A model generated the notes under the pieces. It did no database searches and was not told the DNA's origin. It saw only the letters and a program-made list of their open reading frames with translations. From contig JAKSXM010000263.1 in assembly GCA_022575985.1 (NCBI GenBank), positions 9,962,001 through 10,026,000 of the forward strand: DNA of 64,000 nucleotides, in the 5' to 3' direction. The translations under genes were made by a program, and so were the position numbers. Positions 12,407 through 22,094 of this stretch are shown here, piece after piece. Each line of letters begins with the position of its first letter. Within the stretch, counting starts at the first letter, position 1. Source of the DNA: Anagrus nilaparvatae (lineage: Eukaryota > Arthropoda > Insecta > Hymenoptera > Mymaridae).

Positions 12407-13868
12407 GTATACAATTCACTATTTTGTAATTTTTTTCCATTAAATTATTAATTTTAATTGAAGTAAATTTAATTAATGAATATTTTTCTTTTGCAAATAA
12501 TAATTTGAAAGATCTCTATCCACTTCAAATTATGCGATTCCTCTCACCTCTCTTTTGTTTTCCCCTTGTCAATAAAATAAAATTGTTTACATTAATTTTA
12601 CAATACCATCTCCAAATTTAACATCTTTTTAAAAATAATCTTACAATCTTTTTATAACAAAAAATTTAATTATTTTTGTAATTTTTTAAATTATAATATC
12701 TTTTCACAGTTTAGTATTCAGTAGTTAAGGAATTTCTTTTTCATATAGCAAAATTATAAAGTTATTTAATCAATATAAAGCTTTATTAAAATAAAATATA
12801 TATAATAAAAACAAAAATTCTAGATATTAGTAATTCCATAGAAAAAAAATTAAGTATTAGGTCTGAAAAGAAAAAAAATATTGTTTTTTTTTATGCGAAA
12901 ATTTTTCAGAAAAAAATATCCACAAAATCAAAATTTCACCTTTAACAATTTCACCTAAAACTCAATTCATAAACGTTTGGATAACTTTCAGACAAATATG
13001 CTATAATTTACTATTTTATACAATAAAATACAAAGAAAAATTAATATATATTAAACCCAATAGCTTGAAACAAACTGCAATGAATAATAGTGTCTAAAAA
13101 AGAATGCGTAAAAAAACTATAAAAAAAAATGTGCTGATAAACTGTACTTTTAAAATTTGCCAATTTAAGTAACAAAATGCAAAGTAAAAATAAATGCGCC
13201 AATAAAATTAACTTTTCTAATTTTATATTTTTATAATTTAAAACTTAAGGGAGACGCGGGTATTATGGCACACCCTTATTTTAGTATGAAAATTTCGAAA
13301 TTACTTCACACCTGATTTGTAAACTTTTCATCTATAGACCTTTTTTTGTTTTATGAAATAAATGCAAAAATAAGATGACTAAATGTCACTTTCTTCAAAT
13401 TTCATATATAAAAGAGGTTTTTTAAAATTATTTAAAGTTATTATAGCACAATGAGTCATTGAAATGGCTTGAAATAACTTCACAAGTATATATGATTTAC
13501 ACCACAACTTTTATCAGTTTTTTTTTATGAAGTAGATGATATTATTTATAACATTTTCATAACATCATTCTGCAAAAATTATACAATTTTAAAAACTTCC
13601 AATAGTGCTAAAAAATTTTTAATTTACAAAGGACAATTTTTTCGTAAATTTAGTTACAAATTGCAAATTTATCGCGTTGTTATTTTAACAGTGCATGATT
13701 GATAAATTAATACGTCTAGGTATTTAAAAAAAATTTTTTTTTTATTTTTTTCATAAAACTCATAACTTATAGAAAACTTTATGAATTTACTTTATTCATA
13801 TATTTTATTAATATACTTTATTAATTGTATTATTCATTGAAAAATATTTTTTGAAAATTCTATTTTAG
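12407..13868. other. host intron, left part
   Basis: AT-rich DNA with no open frame. It ends at the first base of the left LTR of element A. Nothing else was recognised. Confidence 0.55.
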
Positions 13869-14789
13869 TGTTACGATTTTTTGATTATTATCTTATTTAA
13901 TTTTAATTAATAATTTATATAATTTATTTAAAAGTACTTTAATTTTTTAATAAGTGAATGTAGGGTTATTGTGAATCTATACTTTAATATAAAAATATAA
14001 TTTACTATACTTATATATATATATATATATACCATATATATACATAAGTATATGATTATAAATTCGTAACTTTAATACTTTATTTGCCTATTTTTATACT
14101 TGTAACTTATTGAAGTTACTTGTATCCGGGAAGGCGTGTTTTTCTATGATTGAATTAGCAAACTTGGTGTTAATTGATAGCTGAAAATAGAATTGGATAG
14201 ATAAAGAGGAAGACAAATAAAAACACTTTTAATTTAATACAACAACCAATAAACCAAAATTACTATTTATTGATAAATGCAAATATAATAAAAACTCAAT
14301 AAACTAATTACAACGATTAATAATATAGCTAAATAAGTATAATGCATAATATTTTAACTAACCATAAACTTAATATTTTCTTTAATAATAATATAACGAC
14401 TGTTTGATAATTTATAATTTTATAAATTATTACAATATCGCGAAACTAGCCAGTATCAAATTACTGAAATAACGGAAATAACTGAGGTAGCTGAGGTAAC
14501 GAAGTGAGACGAGTGAGGCCGAGATGACAAAAACTACTTCTATATATACTGATTGATAGTTGACGTGTTTTTTTGACATTCTTAATTAAGAGGGGTAAGC
14601 CCGCTGTCCAAAATCTTGTAGCGTCTCGTTGTATCCTTTCTTAATAATTACTTCTCCGAAGTCCTCGTTAATTCAATTAGCAACTTAATTTGCATGTAAA
14701 CTGCTTCTGTTCATAGCTGCCTTTCTAATTATATAAAAATCTTTCAATTTTTACAGGATTGCGTCAGCTGACTTTTTCCCATCGTAACA
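13869..14789 (-). repeat. 3' LTR of element A
   Basis: It starts TGTTACGAT and ends ATCGTAACA, a perfect 9-bp terminal inverted repeat. It contains an AT microsatellite near 14013-14040 and is intact. Its inner edge abuts the polypurine tract, which identifies it as the 3' LTR of a minus-strand element. Confidence 0.92.
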
Positions 14790-14802
14790 CCCTCGCTCTT
14801 CT
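14790..14802 (-). promoter_or_regulatory. polypurine tract of element A
   Basis: The minus strand reads AGAAGAGCGAGGG directly against the LTR, preceded by a run of eight T. A purine run after a T-run is the usual second-strand priming site of gypsy elements and retroviruses. Its presence shows that the LTR is joined to internal sequence and is not a solo LTR. Confidence 0.75.
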
Positions 14803-15561
14803 AAAAAAAACTCGTGTAGAGTTTTTCAGCAAAAATAAAAATTTTTGTAAATAAACTTTTTAGACTTGTTTTCTTTTTGTAGTTTTAGCGTCAAACTCGG
14901 TATATTCAATTTACATTTTATAAATAATTAAAGATTCTAACAAAAAAAAATTAATTTAATCGAACTCAGATTTGCATTATACTTTTTTAACTCAGATTCT
15001 ATATAAACTCAAACTAAAATTTTAATTTTACAACTTTTCTTATGAACTAATACATTTCCATACAACTTTAAAAACATAATATTTTTTAAAAGTTTTGAGT
15101 AAAATTCTCCTAATTTTACTTTTATCCTATATTCCCTTCTCCTTATGAAAAAAAATGAAGGCATTTTTTTAAAAAATAAAAATATTACAACAAATATTTT
15201 TATTAATAACTAATTATAATCTAAACTTAATTTCCAATTATATACAAAAAAATTTTTTATCTTAATAAAATTCAAGAATTTCAAAAAAAATAATTTTGAA
15301 TTTCCCGCTTACTTTCTATAGTATATGCCTTTTAACATATACTAGTACATTCGTGTGTATGTGTCGACCGGGTACTATACTATAGTTTTTGATGCATTTA
15401 AGATCACCTCGTGGTTTTTATTTACTTCCGCTGCACTCTTGGAGTTAACAGGTTGCTTTAACAACAAATTTATTAATTACAAAAAATTTATAAGTGAAAT
15501 TGTGCTTAATACATTGTGAAAAGTGAAAGTGACTATTGTTTAATAAAATATTAAAATAATT
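14803..15561. promoter_or_regulatory. upstream region of the antisense JmjC gene
   Basis: No ORF. It holds A/T-rich DNA, a GC-richer patch at 15350-15450 with GGGTACTATACTATAG, and the probable 5' untranslated region. In element coordinates it is the last segment before the 3' LTR. The exact transcription start cannot be read from sequence. Confidence 0.4.
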
Positions 15562-18500
15562 ATGGATCCAATTACCGGACAAGTAAGTACAATGTTTTGA
15601 TTTTTGTTTATAGGTTATACATAACCCCTTTCAATAATTTTATTAACAAAAAAGATATAACTTTTAATTACTTACTAGAACATTTTTCTTATTGAAAAAA
15701 AATTAACTTATAACCTAACTTATTCTTAAGCAAGAAAATTTTAAAATTAATTTAGGCTTCAAATAAAAAGTTTTATTTTCAAAATCTCAGCATATTTTCT
15801 CGTATGCTGAGATTTTTACATATAGAAAAAATATATATATTTTTTTTTTTTTTTGAACTTAAAAAAAAATTTTATTTTATTTTTAAAAATCTCAGCATAT
15901 TTTCTCGCATGCTGACATTTTTTTAACCTATAAAAAAAAATATATTTTTTTGAACTTAAAAACAAAAATTTATATTTTACTTTAAAAAATCTCAGCATAT
16001 TTTCTCGCATGCTGACATTTTTTTATCTATAAAAAAAAAATATATTTTTTTGAACTTAGAAAAAAAATTTTTATTTTATTTTTAAAAATCTCAGCATATT
16101 TTCTCGCATGCTGACATTTTTTTATCTATAAAAAAAATATATTTTTTTTTTTTAACTTGGAAAAAAAAAAATTTTTTATTTTATTTTTAAAAATTTCAGC
16201 ATATTTTCTCGCATGCTGACATTTTTTTAACCTATAAAAAAAAATATATTTTTTTGAACTTAAAAACAAAAATTTATATTTTACTTTAAAAAATCTCAGC
16301 ATATTTTCTCGCATGCTGACATTTTTTTATCTATAAAAAAAAAATATATTTTTTTGAACTTAGAAAAAAAATTTTTATTTTAAATCTCAGCATATTTTCT
16401 CGCATGCTGACATTTTTTTATCTATAATTATCTTGGAAAAAAAAAATTTTTATTTTATTTTTAAAAATCTCAGCATATTTTCTCGCATGCTGACATTTTT
16501 TGTCTATAAAAAAAAATATATTTTTTTGAACTTAGAAAAAAAATTTTTATTTTAAATCTCAGCATATTTTCTCGCATGCTGACATTTTTTTATCTATAAA
16601 AAAAATATATTTTTTTTTTTAACTTGGAAAAAAAAAAATTTTTTATTTTATTTTTAAAAATCTCAGCATATTTTCTCGCATGCTGACATTTTTTTAACCT
16701 ATAAAAAAAAATATATTTTTTTGAACTTAAAAACAAAAATTTATATTTTACTTTAAAAAATCTCAGCATATTTTCTCGCATGCTGACATTTTTTTATCTA
16801 TAAAAAAAAAATATATTTTTTTGAACTTAGAAAAAAAATTTTTATTTTAAATCTCAGCATATTTTCTCGCATGCTGACATTTTTTTATCTATAAAAAAAA
16901 TATATTTTTTTTTTTATCTTGGAAAAAAAAAATTTTTATTTTATTTTTAAAAATCTCAGCATATTTTCTCGCATGCTGACATTTTTTGTCTATAAAAAAA
17001 AATATATTTTTTTGAACTTAGAAAAAAAATTTTTATTTTAAATCTCAGCATATTTTCTCGCATGCTGACATTTTTTTATATATAAAAAAAATATATTTTT
17101 TTTTTTAACTTGGAAAAAAAAAAATTTTTTATTTTATTTTTAAAAATCTCAGCATATTTTCTCGCATGCTGACATTTTTTTAACCTATAAAAAAAAATAT
17201 ATTTTTTTGAACTTAAAAACAAAAATTTATATTTTACTTTAAAAAATCTCAGCATATTTTCTCGCATGCTGACATTTTTTTATCTATAAAAAAAAAATAT
17301 ATTTTTTTGAACTTAGAAAAAAAATTTTTATTTTAAATCTCAGCATATTTTCTCGCATGCTGACATTTTTTTATCTATAAAAAAAATATATTTTTTTTTT
17401 ATCTTGGAAAAAAAAAAATTTTTATTTTATTTTTAAAAATCTCAGCATATTTTCTCGCATGCTGACATTTTTTGTCTATAAAAAAAAATATATTTTTTTG
17501 AACTTAGAAAAAAAATTTTTATTTTAAATCTCAGCATATTTTCTCGCATGCTGACATTTTTTTATCTATAAAAAAAATATATTTTTTTTTTTAACTTGGA
17601 AAAAAAAAATTTTTTATTTTATTTTTTTAAAATCTCAGCATATTTTCTCGCATGCTGACATTTTTTAACCTATAGAAAAAATATATTTTTTTTGAACTTT
17701 TTTAAAAGAAAAAATTTTTATTTTATTTTTAAAAATCTCAGCATATTTTCTCGCATGCTGACATTTTTTGTCTATAAAAAAAAATATATTTTTTTGAACT
17801 TAGAAAAAAAATTTTTATTTTAAATCTCAGCATATTTTCTTGCATGCTGACATTTTTTTATCTATAAAAAAAATATATTTTTTTTTTTAACTTGGAAAAA
17901 AAAAATTTTTTATTTTATTTTTTTAAAATCTCAGCATATTTTCTCGCATGCTGACATTTTTTAACCTATAGAAAAAATATATTTTTTTTGAACTTTTTTA
18001 AAAGAAAAAATTTTTATTTTATTTTTAAAAATCTCAGCATATTTTCTCGCATGCTGACATTTTTTTAACCTATAGAAAAAATATATTTTTTTTTGAACTT
18101 AAAAAAATTTTAATTTATTTTTAAAAATCTCAGCATATTTTCTCATATGCTGACATTTTTTACATATAGAAAAAATATATATATATTTTTTTTCTTTTGA
18201 ACTTGAAAAAAAATTTTAATTTATTTTTAAAAATCTCAGCATATTTTCTCATATGCTGACATTTTTTACATATAGAAAACACATATATATATCTTTTTTT
18301 TTGAACTTATGAAATTTTAACTTAATTATAATTTAAACTAATTGACAAATTTTTATTTTTAGCCCTTGTTTGAAAGATTTAGTAGAACTGAATTGCTTGT
18401 GAAACCTGGTTATAACATGACAACTATAGCTTCATACCTAGGACAATCTAAGAATAAGGAACTTCAAGAAGCATCCTGCATAAAGGTATTTATTATTATA

Positions 18501-20139
18501 TTTATGTATATTTTGTTTATAATAATGTAGTTATCATAATTATTATTATTATTATTATTATATTATATAATTTTTTTTGTTTTACTCTACTGGTTTTAAC
18601 TTATTTCCTTATTTAGTTCGCAGCTTCGGTCAACGTTGTTGGATTTGAGGGGAAGAAATATGTACCTCTTCTTAAGCGTGATCATTTTCACCGTGAATAT
18701 TTTGAAGAGCGTGCTGTAGGTTTGCATCGCCTTTCTTTTTACCACGTAAAACATCGATATCGTGGTGATCGCTCTGGGCTAACTTCCACTCTCAGCCGTG
18801 ATCTGCCCTTGTCTAGGAACGAGTCTCTTAATGATGCTGCTATAGCTACAGCTGCTCTGGACCATCGTGCTCGAAGTAAGCGGTCGTTTTTAATGGCTCG
18901 GGATATTCCTGTTCCCCTGGACTTATCTTTCATTAGGTTATATGAAAATGACACCGCCAGTGACATGTTGTCTTATGCCATGAAGCCTACTCCTGGTAAT
19001 AAAATTTTTAGAATAAAATCTATTTGCCTAATAATATTAATGTTATTTATTAAATAAATATTTTGTTATTTTGTTTCAGGTATGAATGCTTCTATGTTGT
19101 ATGTTGGTAATCCCGGTTCGTCTACTGTCCTCCATATTGAACCTGGACAGTTTTGCTCCTTAAATACCCTTTTACGAGGACGTAAGGCCTGGCGTATTAT
19201 TCCTGCCAGTTACATGGAAAAATTTATGGCTTTATACCGTTCATTTGGCTTAAGCACTTGCGGTAGGACTGACTGTGTTCCAGGCTCCTTATGTCAATTT
19301 TGTGGCTGCCGATGGGTTGGTGCCCATTCTCCAGTTTTTTATTTATCTTCTGAATTTCTAACTGCCCATGGCATAGAACATTATGATTTTATTCAACATC
19401 CAGGCGACACAATCCTTGTAAACCCTACTGTAGGCCACGAAATAGTTAATCTGGATTTTTGTGTGGCTGAGGCTCGAACTCTTCTACCTCTTATTGTTGG
19501 TGGTAATCGTGAAGAATCGGAATGCTGTCCTTGCCGTGATGAAGAGTATGGTGTTTATGGGCGGCAGCGAATAGGGCTATCTAATCCTGGCCTCATTATT
19601 GAAATCCCCAAGAAAAATCGATGTCCTAAACCGGAATGCTGTAATGGTTTTTGCCCAATCACTAAAGACTTTCATGCCCACATGAGAAATGTGCATGATG
19701 CTTACAAGTGCGAAATTTGTGAACAACAATTTGCGAATAATGAAAACCTTACTAGGCACAAGGCTGATATCCATGAAGGGGTCACCATCGTATGTTATCC
19801 ATGTGGCAATCCTGGTATTAAAAGAATTAGTAAGAGTCATCACCAAATAGGCAAGAAACACTTATTAAAATGCCAACAATATTTATCTGAAGACCTGCCT
19901 TTTTTGTCTAGTGTGCCTGTATCTAGCGAAAAAGATAGGAAAAAACTATCTAAATTGCTAGGAAAGTAAGTAAATTTTATTAGTTAATTATATATCCTTT
20001 TTTTTTTTTTTTTTTTAATTTTTACTAAAAAAAAAAATTTTCTTTTTGCAGCCTCCCTTTCATCAAGCCAGATTCGGCGGACTGGAGTCGACTTAGATCC
20101 TTAGTTGAGGAAAACTTTTCACATTTTGATGAATTCTAA
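15562..20139 (+). CDS. JmjC-domain protein with C2H2 zinc fingers, five exons, antisense inside element A
   Basis: Exons 15562-15582, 18363-18485, 18617-18995, 19080-19965 and 20052-20139 join in frame at GT/AG sites to give 498 residues. The JmjC fold is recognised from a YVGNPGSSTVLHIEPGQF segment, an LLRGRKAWRIIP segment and FIQHPGDTILVNPTVGHE. The iron ligands H193, E195 and H294 are present, as is the family Asn/Lys-rich context. A Cys cluster lies at about 235-252. Three zinc fingers follow near 356-380, 385-406 (a classical C-x2-C-x12-H-x4-H) and 413-435. JmjC proteins of the KDM4/JMJD2 type are Fe(II)/2-oxoglutarate histone-lysine demethylases in the nucleus; the substrate here is unknown. 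It is antisense to gag-pol-env and lies between the envelopes and the 3' LTR. Intron 1 holds a large satellite array. The start is chosen because ATGG opens the only frame leading into exon 2. Confidence 0.85.
15775..18310. repeat. satellite array in intron 1 of the JmjC gene
   Basis: About 26 tandem units of 84-109 bp share the core TCAGCATATTTTCTCGCATG followed by CTGACATTTTTT. The core is a dyad: TCAGCAT and ATGCTGA separated by 10 bp. The spacers are A/T homopolymer mixtures around TATATTTTTTTGAACTT. Units of different length alternate, giving a higher-order period near 465-485 bp. The outermost units have variant cores (CGTATGC, CATATGC), as array edges often do. The repeated 62-64-residue minus-strand ORFs across it are by-products of the repetition. 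Confidence 0.95.
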
Positions 20140-20297
20140 CAAATTGAATTTATTTCTTATGTTAATTTACAATAACTTATTAATTTGTTTTAACAATTGT
20201 TTATATTTCTAATTTTTGACTACATTAAAAAAATTTTGTCTATTGTTTTGTAAGAACCAAAAAAAAAATTTTCTTGAATTTACCGTTAGTTAATGAC

Positions 20298-20303
20298 AAT
20301 AAA
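20298..20303 (+). terminator. polyadenylation signal of the JmjC gene
   Basis: AATAAA lies 160 bp past the JmjC stop codon, in a T-rich 3' region that ends before the next gene. The signal is canonical, but the cleavage site is not determined. Confidence 0.5.
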
Positions 20304-20628
20304 AATTTTATCTAATTGCATCTAAAAAGCTTTTTTATTATTTTTTTTTTTTTTTTTGTGTGCGTGCTACTTTCATCCCAAAAAAAATTTTATTGTTAAA
20401 TTTTTTTTTTTTTTTTATCACATTAACTAGTTACTTTCGTCATTTTTACCCCTTCTATTTGATTGAAGTTTTACTGCTACTTGATTAGAAAGCTGTTGTA
20501 GTAGCTTACTTCACTAGTTTATTTTCGCTGCTCTGATCACTTGCTTGTAGCCTTCAGTACTCAAAAGGTTCAGCTGAAACTTTTGTTCTTCGCTTGTTAA
20601 AAAAAAATTTTTATTTTAAAATTTAAAC

Positions 20629-21160
20629 ATGGAAGTTCATCTTCGGGATCATCCTGGCCAAGACGTTACTCATATTACTAATATGAAGAATATGAATTTA
20701 ATTGTAAGTTATTTAAAAAAAAATTATTTGAATATTAAATTATTTTTGTTAGACTTCTTTTTGTTTTATAACAATATTTATTTTATCAAAATTAGCTGCA
20801 TGATTTTTCTATTACTTTTTTTTTTTGAATATTTTTATATTGTAAATTTATTTTTGTTTTAGTGGGATTACTGCCGCATCTTGTCTTTTTACATGGGTGC
20901 AAACCCCTTCACCTGGGTGCTACGAAGAGTCCAAGATTACCAATATCCCGAAGACGATTGGTGGTGGAATCTTGTGAGTTTTATTTCTTATTATCTTAAA
21001 AAAAAAATTTTGATTTATTTACTTTTATTAATTATTTTTAATTTTATTTATTTTCTAGTTGTGGGAACGTGAAACAAGATGGGAGCTAGGTATTGGTCGC
21101 TGGGCTCCTCCACCGCCTGAGCCAGAATTTCCTCCAGGGAATATGGATATGGTTGATTGA
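20629..21160 (+). CDS. 95-residue Trp-rich protein, three exons, antisense inside element A
   Basis: Exons 20629-20703, 20863-20973 and 21059-21160 join in phase 0 at ATT|GTAAGT, AG|TGG, CTT|GTGAGT and AG|TTG. The product has ten Trp, including a WWW cluster (DDWWWNLLWE), then GRWAPPPPEPEF, and is acidic at the C-terminus. No signal peptide, membrane span or known domain was recognised. An AATAAA at 21202-21207 would end the transcript. It lies in the same direction as the JmjC gene, 490 bp after its stop. The match of splice phases across two introns is good evidence for a real gene, but its role is unknown. It may be an adaptor or a virus accessory protein. Confidence 0.65.
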
Positions 21161-21300
21161 CGATGTAACTTGTAATTAAATTTTGTACTGACCAGGTAAA
21201 AAATAAAAAACCATTTTATTTAAAAGAAAAAAACTTTGTCCGCAATTATTTTTTTTTTGTCTTCTTGAATTACTTTAAAACTATTACTTAACTTCCTTTA

Positions 21301-22029
21301 CTAATAATGTATAAAATGTTCCTTTACTTGAATTAGATTTTTGTAATTAGAATATTGGCTATAACACCTATAGCAGTTTTTGATTGTTCTCGGTGACCAT
21401 AATATTGTTCTACAGCTAAGGCATCCTGGATACCGGTATTTCCAAACCATGCCGTGCGTTATTGGGTACAACTTCCAGTTTAGAATACTTAAATTCAGCG
21501 CTTTTTTACAACTTTTACATAAGTACTTGTTAGTACCTCCTACTATATAACCCTTATTTTCATTATTTTTAATACAATAAAAATATTTGTATTTACTTGA
21601 TTTTTCTGCGACCGGTATATTCCAAGCGTACCTTTCTAATAACTCTCTGGTGACCCACTTAGCCTGGTCCTTTGCACTTTCCGTCCCTTTATGTCCTATC
21701 ACTTTGTCTATTTCTACTATTGCCTCTGATAAAATTGCCAGAAATTGTCTTGGGTCCCCATCCTTGCTTAACAGTGGCGTCATAACTTCTGCTGCTGTAG
21801 AAAATACATCGTAGTCACCTGACACAAGTAACTTGTTTATTTGCTTTAAAAGCGCCTTTTTTGATACATGACGCAAGGCTTTAATTAACCTTTTTAATTT
21901 ACTAGGATACTTATTTTTTTTGTCTTTGTAAATTGAACATAATCCGGGTACTGCTTCTTTGAATAGTTGCAAATCGAAAACTGCCATTATGTTTAAAATT
22001 TTTCCTGTAACAAGAACGTTTTTATACAT
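21301..22029 (-). CDS. Cys-pair accessory ORF of element A, 242 residues
   Basis: This is the last sense-strand ORF of element A, just downstream of the F-type envelope. Residues 15-140 are predicted helical and charged. The C-terminal part has pairs CKSC, CLSC and CYRC at about 172-220, resembling a zinc-binding module. Trp and aromatic residues are frequent there. There is no signal peptide and no family was recognised. The frame is intact, in contrast to pol. It is convergent with the Trp-rich antisense gene, leaving 140 bp between the stops. It could be a regulatory or nucleic-acid-binding protein of the element; this is inference only. Confidence 0.6.
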   Translation of the reverse strand: MYKNVLVTGKILNIMAVFDLQLFKEAVPGLCSIYKDKKNKYPSKLKRLIKALRHVSKKALLKQINKLLVSGDYDVFSTAAEVMTPLLSKDGDPRQFLAILSEAIVEIDKVIGHKGTESAKDQAKWVTRELLERYAWNIPVAEKSSKYKYFYCIKNNENKGYIVGGTNKYLCKSCKKALNLSILNWKLYPITHGMVWKYRYPGCLSCRTILWSPRTIKNCYRCYSQYSNYKNLIQVKEHFIHY

Positions 22030-22094
22030 TATTTTATTTTTAACCTATACTTAATCCTTATTTACTAATTCCAATTCCTTTTCCTTATTAGCCC

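Noticed and set aside
13869..14789. Left LTR as a solo LTR with the JmjC gene being ordinary host DNA
   Set aside because: A T-run plus purine tract abuts the inner LTR edge on the correct strand, and the LTR matches the right one over all 921 bp. Not fully excluded because no target duplication is visible.
15816..17267. Four nearly identical 62-64-residue minus-strand ORFs
   Set aside because: They arise from the tandem satellite units in intron 1 of the JmjC gene; their period equals that of the array and no start context or other support exists.
15775..18310. CRISPR-like array with a palindromic core
   Set aside because: The spacers are low-complexity variants of each other, unit lengths vary from 84 to 109 bp and the context is a eukaryotic intron.
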